Positions 49,042-60,301 of a stretch of DNA of 64,000 nt are shown here, one piece after another. Under the pieces are notes generated by a model. The model was not told the origin of the DNA and searched no databases. It saw only the letters and a list, made by a program, of their open reading frames with translations. Location of the stretch: positions 816,520,396 through 816,584,395 of the forward strand of contig NC_081414.1 of assembly GCF_030272615.1 (NCBI RefSeq), given 5' to 3'. Source of the stretch: Cryptomeria japonica (taxonomy: Eukaryota; Streptophyta; Pinopsida; Cupressales; Cupressaceae). Made by a program: the position numbers and the translations under genes. Numbering within the stretch: position 1 is the stretch's first letter; each line of letters begins with the position of its first letter.

Positions 49042-50136
49042 TGTAGACACCTAAAAATGTCTCATTCATCATGTACTAATTATTCGTTCTATTAGTTAAG
49101 TAATTATTTAATTATTTAATTAATCTAATTATTCTTATTCTTCTGAACTAATTTAGTCATCATTATCTACTAATTATTCAATTTCCATCTCTTTATCAAT
49201 TCATCATTTAACCCTTCCTCAAATATTAATTATTTAATTAATTGCGATTTAATTCCTTAATTAAATAATCTTTATTATTTAATTAATTCTATTTCTAATG
49301 ATTGACCAATTTATTTTTTAATTAATTAATTAATTAATTTATTCCTCCAAATCCCCAAATTCAAATTTCAACTAATTTCATCTAATTCTAATTTCCCAAA
49401 TTTGAATTTAACTAAATTTGAATTTCATCCCATTTCATTAAATTTCATGTGCAATTCAACATTTGAAAATCAAAATCAAAATCCAAATAAGAATAAAATT
49501 GAATTTCAAGTCAAAATCCTACATCACATGTTGAAAATCAAAGCTGGTTCATCAAATTAGTTCACTTAGTTAACTCTCCAATCTCACCTTTTCACTCCAA
49601 ATCACCTTTTTTGACTAATCAATCAATTCAACCTTCTCCTCAATCAATCTAGTCAACTAGCTAATCTATTGAGTCATCTCCTTAATCAATTTAGTTAACT
49701 AATCAATCAAATGAGTTAACAAATCAATCTATCATGTTAATAGATCAATCAAAATCAGTTGAACTATCAATCAACACTTCAGGTCCAAATCTCACCCCTA
49801 CTCATCCTGAAAATCTATAAAAGCAAGCCTCATTTCCCAATTTCAATCTAGAATCACTATCTTCAAAACAATTGTCTATCTTATGCAGGAAATCCCAGTG
49901 TGACACCTGAGATCTACCTACATACACAATTTGGAGAAGAGCAATGGAATCTTTGTTGAATCAATTAAGGGAGTTTAACTAGAATTTTGTTATTCAATTG
50001 ATTTAAGCATTATTTCATTGTCATATAGGAGTATTTCTAATTAGATTAGAGTTGTGTTTTGCTCTTATAATATGATTATCTTTATGATTAATTTACCTCT
50101 GAAAACATTATGGTTGATCCATTATCAATGTGATCA
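49042..50136 (+). repeat. 3' LTR of element C
   Basis: Starts TGTAGACACCTAAAAATG. Very AT-rich U3 with TTAATTAA runs near 49310-49340. CTATAAAAG at 49815-49823 is a probable TATA box, followed by a start region near 49850. The right end is placed at GATCA (50136) only because protease sequence of element E is readable soon after; there is no second LTR for comparison. Confidence 0.7.
49815..49823 (+). promoter_or_regulatory. TATA box in element C 3' LTR
   Basis: CTATAAAAG, about 770 bases into the LTR, with AGCAAGCCTCATTTCC after it. Confidence 0.6.
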
Positions 50137-53069
50137 CAAAGGAGGCCCTCTTCATCAATGGAATTCATAGGAAAAAAATATGATGTGTTTTAGGCTACCA
50201 TTCATACACATGATGGTCTTTTTGTTCTACCTATGGGGTGCACTATCTTGATGGTCCTCATACGACTCAAGGTAGTATCTAGTACATTTGTTGTCATTAT
50301 TGAGTCCAACCTATTTCGTGTCAAGCTAGGCATTTACTGGCCAATTTTTTATAGATGCAAGCCCCTTGGTTGTGCATAAATGTCTTAAGTTTCCTCATGA
50401 GGGTGTCATGTAGACTATTTATGATACTAGATATCAAACATTGGTGTCGCAAGGGGGCTTCTCCCTTGATCATTTCTTAGCTACTCCAATTGGACCAATG
50501 CTTCCCTATTGAGATCTATGGTATAAAGCGTATTATAAGTATAAGATCGGGGAATCATCACTTGAGTTGATACAAATTGTTGTGTCTTTGGCTCCTCTTG
50601 CATTTGCCTTAGCTCCACTATAGCATTATTTATCTTCTACTTCCTCTTTGTTGGGAGCTAAGGACAAGCTTGTTCCTCAAGGTAGAGCTCCTCATTCACC
50701 AAGGACCACACAACCTATAGTGGTGTCTTTTGTTCTTACGACTGTGCTTAGCACAGACAAAGGAAAGACACTTGCATTATCGAAGTCTAAGGTTCGTCCC
50801 TTTGTTTGAGATACCTATCCTTGCATATATCCCTTGTCCTACTTTATAGGCAAGGGTAAGAATTCATCACATTCTCACCCTTCCCTCTAGCACCTGTATC
50901 TAAGCCTCTAAGGACTCCTCTTGTTTGTTAGACAGTTCCTAGAGAAAAAATAGGAAAGGTGTCCATGGTTGAGCTTACAGATCTTGCTATGGTAGCACCT
51001 CCTTCTTCATTGGTTGGGCCTTCTTCTTTGACGATAACAACACCAATGGCCTCCCTGTGGAGTATGATGTTATTGGTTCTTCTCAGGCTTCTCTTATTAT
51101 CACCATGTATGTCAAAAATAGCTTGCATGAGAGCATAAGCATTGTTAATGGCCGTTGGATAAGGAATGTGAGGCTACTTTGAAGACTAGGGGTGAATCTT
51201 CAGTGTTCGCTTTTACTCCCTCTGCATCTTTTCCTGCTCTGGTCTTTGTTGCTCCTATTAGATCTACATCTATGTTCACTCCATTGTTTGTGCTACTTCC
51301 AACCACTTCAGGGATTGTTGATGAGCCTCATCCTAAATAGGCCCAGGCATTCATATTCATTGCTCCCTCCTTGGAGCTACCAGTTATCACCTCTCTTCCT
51401 GATGTCCATCCATTTTCTTAGCCTATAGACATGTTGCATGCATAGTTGGTGTCTAGTGCATCTTTGTTTACTCCTCTAGTTTCCCCTACACTTTTCCATC
51501 ATAGATTTCCTAAGGTGCTTAGATTTTCTACAGTTGATGTGAAGCCCTTACCTTAACCTCTTGTGTAAGTTTAAGTAGGGCCCTATTCTTGAGTTTCATC
51601 ATATAAAATCAGCTCTTGTGATTTCTTTGTTTGCATCTGTTCTTATTGTTGAGGAGGCTTTGCCTTCTCTAGTGTTTGTCACCGCCCCTTTCTTGGAGGC
51701 CAACGATGCAGCTCTTGTTTTGTAATCTTCAGCTAAGTCACTACCTCTTCTATGGAGAAGTGCATGTTTGACTCTTTAGAGATCTTAACATTGTCAACTA
51801 TCTTCACATGATCATTGACTCTTATCTCACAAGAGTTATTGGATGAGAATATCGAGGCAACACCATCCTTGGCTCTTTCTATTTTTGAGATGCCTAGTAC
51901 TGCTTTGGCGTTTTCTCTCTTTAGTCTCATCCTCCCTCCCTTTATGATCAAGATTGGCAGGACAATGATTTGTTAATGGGTGATTACTAGGGTAGTGCTT
52001 CACTTATCTTTAGATCAAAGTGTGATTGTTGTTTTGTATTCCCTTGTAATTGTCTTTATATGTTTGTGCTCTCTAGAAGGACCTAATTTACTCCATAAGT
52101 ACTTGGCTATAGGGGATCTAATATTTGTCATGCACTTCCTCTATTTGTCGTAAAGCATTCTTCCATATTGACCCAATATCGTATCACCATTCTTCTTTTT
52201 ATCGTATCTTGAATTTCAATATTCAGGGACAATGTAAAGCATTGGGGGCATTTAGGCATTCTTCGATATTGACCCAATATTTTATTTTATCTTTTCTTCA
52301 TGTGACCTTCTTCATATGATTTGAAAACTTTGGGAACATAATGAGTAATTCATATGCAACCATATAGTCACATCGTCTAATTTCTCTTATATGAATTCTA
52401 TTGACCTTGAATAATCGAATCCCTTTGTCTATTTATGTTTTTGTTGTAGGTATCATGTTTTATCTACTGCAAGATAGAATTCCATGGAAACATCTTGTTA
52501 CATTGTCATGAAACAACATATCTCCTCCTTAGAATGACTTGTGTTCCCCCTTGTATAACACCTCTGATTCTAATGGAGGACTATCATATCTACACTTATA
52601 ATCAATTTTATCTCACATCTTTTACTACACATTTCTTTTTTGACATATTTTGTATCTAGTTATCTAAATAAAACTTTGCATCTCTTTATATCTTTTATGT
52701 GGTTGTCCTACAATATAGTTTGCAATAGTCGAATGTCAACTAATCGAATGGCTATATATCATAACACAACTTTGTACCCATACCAACGTTATCTCAATGA
52801 TCTTATAACTTAATTATCATTATCTTATAACCTATGCCTGATCGTTGATAGTTTTTGTGTCCAATTTTTTACTTTTGTAGCTAATATGTTTATGATGATA
52901 CAACCCAACACTATCTCATGAAGGTTTGATTCAAGATTCTTCCTTGGGGGCAACTCCACATGGATAAAAGACTCCACTTCCCCTTTGTATCTCAGTATAA
53001 TTCTCTTAGATCTTTTTCTCTATCTACTTTAGCTTGCATCTCCTTTGGATATGCTCAGTGGTGGCAAAA
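50137..53069 (+). pseudogene. Element E remainder: protease end, linker, 3' non-coding; no RT or integrase
   Basis: Protease text resumes near 50200-50460 in shifting frames: VKLGIYWPIFY (LG-x-x-W family end motif), then HKCLKFPHEGVM and TIYDTRYQ. A Pro/Ser/Val-rich linker follows (50560-51720) with many stops. From 51950 to 53055 no RT, RNase H or integrase motif is readable on either strand. A short direct repeat, CATTCTTC-ATATTGACCCAATAT, occurs near 52147 and 52256. The region ends in CAGTGGTGGCAAAA, a PPT-like tract next to the LTR. Confidence 0.65.
53056..53069 (+). promoter_or_regulatory. Polypurine-like tract before right LTR of E
   Basis: CAGTGGTGGCAAAA followed by TGTGACATCG. The layout matches the PPT of C (GGGGCAAA then TGT). 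Confidence 0.55.
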
Positions 53070-55571
53070 TGTGACATCGTAAATTTCACTCCACACAATT
53101 CCACATTGCATAATGCCTTCACTTTAAACTGAATTAAAGATAATGATCAAGCTTCCACCTCTCCTACTTTCTCAGCCTTCTTGTCCACATGTTAGCTCAA
53201 AACAATAGGTGTTTAATTTGGTACTTCACTCAAACTTAGAGACAAGAGTTCCTAATTGGGCAACTATCAACCCCCACTATCTTGATCCATTTATATTATC
53301 AACCGGAGGATGCACAACTTGGAATGGGACAACACAGTATGTGCACTAAGAGCTTGAAGGAACAATTCTATCCTAGTTTGAAGCAAATGAAATGTTGAAT
53401 AAGACTGCATAAAGAAATAACATATTTCTATATTACAACACAAGAAAATTGCATTAACTTATACTTTCAAGAATATGAACTTATCTAATCTATTTAAAAA
53501 CAACTGTTATGTTTTGTCGTGAATGTAGGAACATATAACAAATGACAGTTCAATGGTTGCAGGAACAAACAACAAACAATTTACCAGAACAAAATTAAAC
53601 AACTTTGAAAAGTAAAGTGTGTAATAACAAATGTATAGAATCCTCACCAAGTGGGACCCCTTGAGTGAGTCTTCTGTATGACAAGATACAACATAGATTA
53701 ACTATAAAACTCCCATGATAATATCAAACACCATAAATTGCTCAAACAATAAGTCTGCTTCTTTATTTAGAAAAAACCCAACAACATAACATAGTCTGAT
53801 ATTATAATAACAACTACCTAAATCAGAAAACTTGAGAAGGATTTATAACATTCATCCCATAATGGTTTTTCACAATAGCCGATCCACTCCTAGTATCTAG
53901 GTGGAGGCTTTATTTAAAATATAAAGTCTAAGAAGGCTAAGAAAAATAGGACTTTGTTCCATCCTTGAAAACTTGTACAATCTTTCCCAGATTTTCTCTA
54001 ACATCAAGCATGGTCATTAATAAAAGACATCAATATCTCATGTCTAGTCTTGTAGGATCTTTAACATCCTTGAATAGCTGGTGTCCAAGTTGTAACAATC
54101 TTTGACCCTTTCTTGTCTCGCTGTCCAAACCTATCCATGATTGCCATGCTACTAATAATCAAGCCCCGTTTCATAATAAAAGTCTTCTTGTGCAGCTGCA
54201 TCACCAGGGTTAGTACAAGGACATCTATTCACATTCATGATAATTCATTGCAACATATTCATTATCACACAAAGATAATATTAATACTTATATTTGCATT
54301 CATAAAGCTTACTGTTTCATGACAACAAAAGGTCTCAGACTAAAGATAACATGACTGGTACGTGGGCTTAAAAAGGTAGTTAAAGTATAACATATTATAT
54401 AAAAGTCTTGAGTATAAAGGTCTTAAGTATCATAAAAAAATTGAAATTAAAGACATAACTAAGACTCATCACCACCTGTCATGCCTATCCTCTAGATCAT
54501 TCTATCTAGATTATTCAGGGACACCTATGCATTATGGAGATGTTTGCGCACTACACATTCATCCTAAAAATATCCACAACTGAAGGTGGTTGTTAAGATG
54601 TTACACTTGCTAATTCAGGCAGTGTAAGGCCTCCTCCGAATCCCACCAACATCAAGATGAATCCCAATCCCTTTAAACTTACCATTTTCTTTTCATTTTG
54701 TTTCTTTGGCTCTCTTTTTTTATTCTCTTAAACTCTCATTCTCTTTACCTTTCACAAATTATTCCATTTTCTTGTTCATCTAAACAGTATTGTTGGTCAC
54801 AACAAAGCTCTTCCAACTCGAGATGTCTACACTTTTACTCATCCTAACAAGCTCCAAGTTTCTAGTGTTGAAGGGAAATTTCTCCTTTCTAGTTTATCAC
54901 AACATTCTCTTCGTTGTCTTTTATTTAGCATATTTTTGTTATATCTCCTTTATTATAGTCCCATTATCATTTTATCACAAATTTGTCTATCTAGTTGTCC
55001 ATGGAGGTGGAAACACCAAAATAGGGGTTTGACTCTGGAAAACCTCTAATCATAGCCACCCAACATTTCATCTTTGCTTGCATGTGTGTAGTTTCAGCAA
55101 GGAAGAATGTGGCATATGCTGGAGGCTTTATTGTTGGACCCTCTGTAAGTTTCCTCTCATCATCTTTGTCTTTCCATTAGTTCATTTCACCTTGTTTGTT
55201 TACTATTATGTATTTTAATTGCATCAAACATCTAGAATCTAAGTTCTAGTTATTAGTACTTTTTGGTATGGACTTTTGTACCTTGGCCATATAGGACATT
55301 TGCATGTTGCACTATCATCCTACACCCGTAAATGTGTCCTGGACAATGAGTGTATGAAGTTTACTAGGAAGTCTCGATAACTATTACTTTTGGGTTTTGC
55401 GGTCATAATTTTTTTACTTGTTAGCATCATACATGGTTATGTACACTTCTTCATCATAGTGAGAAAACTCAGAGGTTGGAGAACCCTAAAGGTTTGCTCA
55501 GAGTGGAGAGAAGGATATAGAGTCCTCATGGGGTTTGACTAACCTTTGTAATGGTTCAATTTTCCTCTACA
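53070..55571 (+). repeat. LTR of element E family (right copy), with an inserted 1.28-kb segment
   Basis: Without the insertion it is about 1.2 kb and matches 7781-9020 over its length. It ends CTCTACA, followed by CATGT at 55572-55576, the same 5 bases as before the left LTR. However, GGTGAACTTGAC near 55609-55620 also resembles the string following the left LTR (GTGAACTTGAC near 9025), which would make this LTR followed by a PBS-like site. Confidence 0.8.
53190..54471. mobile_element. Inserted 1282-bp segment in right E LTR, possibly a solo LTR
   Basis: It is absent from the left LTR. The left LTR reads TTTTCCACCTATCATGCC at the matching site. The insert begins TGTTAGCTC and ends CTCATCA, with CCACA (53185-53189) and CCACC (54472-54476) beside it, a 4-of-5 match. 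No coding frame or known motif is seen inside. TG...CA ends and the size suit a solo LTR of an unrecognised family. Confidence 0.55.
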
Positions 55572-55576
55572 CATGT

Positions 55577-55925
55577 TTAGATTAGTGAATCCCATTCCAC
55601 CACTTTACATTTTGGTGAACTTGACTTTCTCATTGGATATTTCTAATTTGTATGTTCATATCTGAGTTTTATTGCATACCATTTTCAGATTTAGAGGCAT
55701 TAATTTCTTAAATCCATCATTTCTATAGTTCATCTTTCCTAATTAAGTGGTTAATTGACCATTCTATTGAGAAATTGCATTATTTAATCACTTCTATTAT
55801 TATAATTGTTTGCATTATCAAATGTATAAGAACTATTGTGAGTACAAATCTATTTCATTAGATTTTCCTTCTTCGTGTATAAGTTTCATTACCCTTTGTT
55901 TCAAATCCAATATCCTAGTGAGAAG
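55577..55925 (+). other. Leader-like non-coding sequence of gypsy body G
   Basis: AT-rich, no frame. It lies between the E-family LTR and solo LTR J and is probably the same stretch of DNA as 57616-58067, which leads into gag of G. Confidence 0.4.
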
Positions 55926-57610
55926 TGTAGCTAGGAATCTGGAAATCATCAAAGCAATGGAAACACTAGCCTAGTTCAATCACAAAACTCAATTGCAGTG
56001 ACCAATCCTAAAAACACTCAATAAAGACATGAAAACAAGACATCAATTCAAACACAAACCATTGCAAACGTGATTGTCTCCTTCATGTGGCTCCATTGTC
56101 CTTCTTTCTTCTTCAAATAGCTTTGTTTGTGGATCTCACGTACTAGTGCATACACATGAGATGAAAGCAAGATTGTTAAGACAAGATGACAACATAAGGG
56201 TACTAGAAGCGTGATTGATTCGACCAGGGATCAGGGACCTTGATTGAAGAAATTCATCCAATTTATAGACAAATTGGAGAAATGGAAAGATTAGCATGAG
56301 GAGATTTGAAAGGAAATTTCAAATAAAAAATGACAAATATGACAAATTATGACAAATTTGCACTTTCTATGCAAAATTGATTGATTGATAATTTTGACAA
56401 AATTATGACAAATTTCTATGTCAAAATTGATTGATTGATCAATTATGACAAATTATGACAACTTGAAATGTCATTCCCATGAAATTAGGAGAAAAATAGG
56501 AGAGAATTGAAATTAGATGAATTAGAAATTAGGAAATTAGAAAATAAGGAAATTAGGAATTAAGAGAAATTAGTAAATTGGAAAATTAGGTAAATTAATT
56601 AATAATTTTTCATTCATTAATTAATTCACAACAAGAGGAGGAATTAGTTAGCCAATTAAATAAACATTTAATTGTGACAAGAAGACTTAGGATAAATAAA
56701 TAAATTATTTAACCTAGAGGGAGAAATGACAAACAAGGTTAAATGAATAAATCATGAAACCCTAGAAAATGCAAGGATGACAATTAGGTCTTGACAAAAG
56801 ATAATTGATATCGATTCGATTTGATCATGATTCTGACTGACAAAGGACCAGTGCTGACAAATGATTTGATTGAGAAATGCGCCAATTGATGAGGAACAAT
56901 GACTAATTGATCCAAATTGACATGATTGAGAAGGACGACGATCAATGACAAATCGATCACAAAATTGACGAGATTGACAATGACAACAATTGATGACAAA
57001 TTGATCACAAAATGACAAGATAGAACATGACAATGATCGATGACAAATCGATCGCAAAATTGATGAGATTGACAATGACAACGATCGATGACAAATCGAT
57101 CGCAAAATGACAAGATAGAACATGACAACGATCGATGACAAAATAGATTGCAAAACGACAAGATTGAAAATGACCATGATCGATGACAAATAGATCGCAA
57201 GATGATGATAAGATTTAAAACGACAACGATTGATGACAAATCGATCGCAAGATGACAAGATTGAAAACGACAACGATCGATGACAAATTGATCGCAAGAT
57301 GACAAGATTGATAAGAGGACAAAACCCTAATTAGGATTGACGATGTCCAAAATGATGACAAATGAGAACGCACATTGATGCAATAGGATAAGATCGACCA
57401 AAATCATGACTGAAGATTATTGTCAGCAAGACCAAATTAGAAAGTGAGATAAATGAAGAATGCAGAAGAATGACTTGATGCTCGCAAATGATAAAGACCA
57501 AGTACGTAACATAGAAGAAATGTTAATGCGACGCAAAAACCCTAAAATAAGGCAATGCGCAAATGTTAAAGTATGATTCCGCAAGTATTGACCATTTTTA
57601 GACGTCTACA
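55926..57610 (-). mobile_element. Solo LTR J (gypsy-type), target duplication AGAAG
   Basis: Minus strand starts TGTAGACGTCTAAAAATGG, close to the start of C's LTR (TGTAGACACCTAAAAATG), and ends CTAGCTACA. AGAAG flanks it at 55921-55925 and 57611-57615. No internal part. The minus-strand open frames at 56752-57305 are made by the internal tandem repeat and are not genes. Confidence 0.9.
56931..57311 (-). repeat. Minisatellite, about 8 copies of a 47-bp unit, inside LTR J
   Basis: The unit contains GACAACGATCGATGACAAAT, then CGATCGCAAGATGACAAGATTGA on the plus strand. Units vary by a few bases, alternate between ATTGA and ATAGA endings, and one (near 57185) has an extra GATGAT. A looser GACAAATT repetition precedes it from about 56330. 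Confidence 0.9.
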
Positions 57611-57615
57611 AGAAG

Positions 57616-58067
57616 AAGTTATAGACTTATGGATTCCTAGAGTTTAAATACTAAGGGTGTGGAGATTGAGTTGACTAGTTAACCCATTCCCCAGGAGCTT
57701 GGGTAAATCCTCATTTCCTAAACATGACACGCCTAACATTATGGAGAATCCTCCCCTTCATGCTTATTATGACAAGGATAAATCTTCTTAACTCAAATGA
57801 CTATTGAATAATTGGGGAAGCTTGACCAATAATTAGAAATTCTTCAATAATTTGTGAGTCTAGAACACTTGGGTGGAGAGGCAATCTCCTTGGTTGAGTG
57901 TTGAAGGAGATTAATTCAAAATGATGAGAAAGGTGTGAATGTGTTGCGTAATATAGCTCATATTATGGATGATAATGTTATGACAATGAAAAGTTGTGTT
58001 GAAGTACATGGACATTCAAATCCTTCCAATCAAGTTTAGCCTTCCATTCTTATTCCTACATCTTTTC
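57616..58067 (+). pseudogene. Leader / N-terminal gag remnant of gypsy body G
   Basis: Partly readable frames with stops, for example YYDKDKSS near 57765-57790 and EKGVNVLRNIAHIMDDNVM near 57925-57980. I recognise no domain. It is assigned to G because it lies between two inserted solo LTRs and in front of a clear gag core. Confidence 0.35.
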
Positions 58068-59204
58068 TGTTGACAAGAGACACTGTCCTAGTGAATATTG
58101 ATACATGAGAAATTCTTAGGAGTTATCATTGATGGAAACTCAATTCAAAAATTATATCTGGTACATGTAGATTTGATTTATCGGAAGTTGTATTATCATT
58201 TCGCATAAGTTTGGAAGGTGAAGTACAATAACCGACAGAGTATGAGTATAGTGTGCATATCTTGATTTTGGTTGTGTAACTTTGGTTGTAGTAATAGAGG
58301 TAGATAATTCGAGGTTTGAGGAAGCTTATTCCATAATCCTGACATCTGATGTTGATTCATGAGTGAGATTGAAGGTTCGGTATCTGGTAACTCAGGAAGA
58401 ACAGAGCTATTTTGATGTAACGTGTGATCCATAATCCTTGGAATGATTTCGGTGATTGGTTTCGAGTTCGAGGAGATTGGGCTGATATATGTGAAGCTTT
58501 TTATCATCTTGTTTATGTACGCATATGGATTTGTGGTTGAATTAAGCCAAATTGTTGGTTACACATTTCATGTTGCGTGTTATGCGGTTTTTGGAAGCCG
58601 ACATGGGAATTGATCTATTTTGTTGATGCGGATATACAAGATCAACTTGTATGATCATTTTTATATTGTAGATGTATGGTAGATGTGTGAATGTTGATTG
58701 TGATGAGAAAATGAGAATCAATATGCAGATTTGGTACTTTGATAAATGACTGTGCAACAGAACAGGGCAGATAAGAAGAACAAAGAAAGACAGTCAAATT
58801 GTGCTTAACCAGAATTGCTATTTGGCATTAGTAGATGCTATTCTTTAGTTTAGACATTATTGTAATCTTTTGTAATCATTTGTAGGATAGTGAGTCCTCT
58901 AGGTTGTATCCCTCTTTCGTATTTGAGCAGTGAGCCTGAATGCAAGTGCATTCCTCTTTTTGTAATATTATCATACTTCTGATCAAAGTATAATAATATT
59001 GTGGGTTCAAATCCCACCGTGGTTTTCCCCTTTCCAGGTTTCCATGTAAAAATCTTAGTGTTATGGTTTTTTGGTTGATTGGTTTATGTTTCTGCACTTT
59101 ACTTTCATTCTTATGCATATGGTGTTTTAAGAATCAGTTTAATAAGTTTATGAATTGTAGAACACTGATTCACCCCCCCCTCTCAGTGTTCATTGATTCC
59201 AACA
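58068..59204 (+). mobile_element. Solo LTR I (copia-type), target duplication TTTTC
   Basis: TGTTGACAAGAGACAC... to ...GATTCCAACA, flanked by TTTTC at 58063-58067 and 59205-59209. It carries the same end features as the LTRs of A, B and D: the module GTGGTTTTCCCCTTTCCAGG near 59020 and GATTCACCCCCCCCTCTCAG near 59167-59186. Sequence otherwise differs, so it is a separate family. No internal region remains. Confidence 0.92.
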
Positions 59205-59209
59205 TTTTC

Positions 59210-60301
59210 CTGTTGTGTCTATACACACATATTCTATCATGGCTACCTCTACACAAAATTTTAATGCTACAAATGTTAGTAGTGGGCGAAATCCTATTAA
59301 TTAGTACTCCTTCAAATAATCCTCCATTTGTTTCCCAACCATCTCCTCTACCTACCTCTGTCATAATACTACATATTCTAATCTTCCATCTCAATCCCAC
59401 ATGTCTCAATCTAATTCATCCATTAAAGCCACCATAAACCATTTGATCCAAAAAAATTCATCTTTACAGCAACAATTGGCTTCCATAACCCAATCCAAAC
59501 TCACTATTCCTACATGTTCTACTACTAGCTAACTTTCCCTTGAAATCCTTCTGAATCCTCTTCCACAATATATTAAGGTTCCTCGTTTGGAGAAACATAA
59601 TGGACAATGTGACCCCCAAACTCATGTGGAAACATCTCAAATTGTGTCTAGTGATTTTTCATATGACCACAACTCATGACAAAACTATTCACCTGTACCT
59701 TAAGAGAAAAAGATTTGCAATGGTTTTTCTCCTTGCCTCCTTATTCAATTGATTATTTAAAAAAAATTATCTAATGCATTTGTACAACATTTTCAAAACA
59801 ATTTTGGTCCATAAATTACTCTAACTGATTTGATGCATTGTAAACAAGGTGTTAAACAAAAAGTGACTAATTTCATTGGTAAATATAAACATTTGCATTC
59901 ACCAATTGCTTATCATGTGCCTAATGGTGATGTTCAAAGAATTTTAATTAATAATTTTTGTTTTGTTTTGATTATGCATCTTTCACACAATTCTACACAA
60001 TGCTACATAATTATTAGCTTAACATGAGTCAATATGTACCTTCTTCACCGTTGACTCCGATTGATAAGAATGAAGATGCTCATCAAACTTTTTTAAAAAT
60101 TTCAAAAGAAAAGAATTAATTTTATCAATATCAATACCAACAACAATTATTTCAATCATATTGATTCTCCAGTGGCAGCCACAACTGTCATTGTATCTCC
60201 CTTCTCATCAAAGTTTAGACATCGTGACTTCACTCCTCTTTTTGAGTCATTACACATGGTAATGGATGGAAATGGAGTTGGTGCATTCACAAGATAAACA
60301 A
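59210..60301 (+). pseudogene. Gag core of gypsy body G
   Basis: Readable as a gypsy gag across stops: a Ser/Gln-rich N-terminus (MATSTQNFNATN near 59239), PRLEKHNGQCDPQTHVE near 59583-59635, FSYDHN, then KKLSNAFVQHFQNNFGP near 59765-59815 and a 65-codon open frame at 59830-60027 (LMHCKQGVKQKVTNFIGKYK). A final gag motif FTPLFESLHMVMDGNGVGAF ends near 60293. Many stops and small shifts. Broken here by an F-type LTR. Confidence 0.8.

Larger units (their letters stand above)
11183..50136 (+). mobile_element. Ty3/gypsy element C, Tat type, with four nested insertions and no 5' LTR
   Basis: The element body is 11183-13748, 28033-30433, 37813-40259, 41761-43147 and 44871-50136, giving roughly 14 kb without the insertions. 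Order: gag, protease, linker, RT, RNase H, second archaeal-type RNase H, integrase, non-coding, antisense PMD gene, PPT, 3' LTR. A second RNase H between RNase H and integrase is the hallmark of the Tat clade. The left end is gag directly, with no LTR, PBS or leader, and E loses part of its protease at this junction, so the 5' end was probably deleted. Insertions A, D and two solo LTRs carry exact 5-bp target duplications in C sequence, which fixes the joins. Confidence 0.85.

Noticed and set aside
56752-57305. Two long overlapping minus-strand open frames (181 and 173 codons) with Cys/His-rich repeats
   Set aside because: They are produced by the 47-bp minisatellite, which is open in more than one frame. 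No start context or known domain.
56931-57311. CRISPR-like regularly spaced repeat
   Set aside because: Units are contiguous tandem repeats without unique spacers, in a plant retroelement LTR.
58985-59005. tRNA-like T arm with a Pol III B-box look (GTGGGTTCAAATCCCACC)
   Set aside because: No acceptor stem or anticodon arm upstream, and the position is the conserved copia LTR module of solo LTR I.
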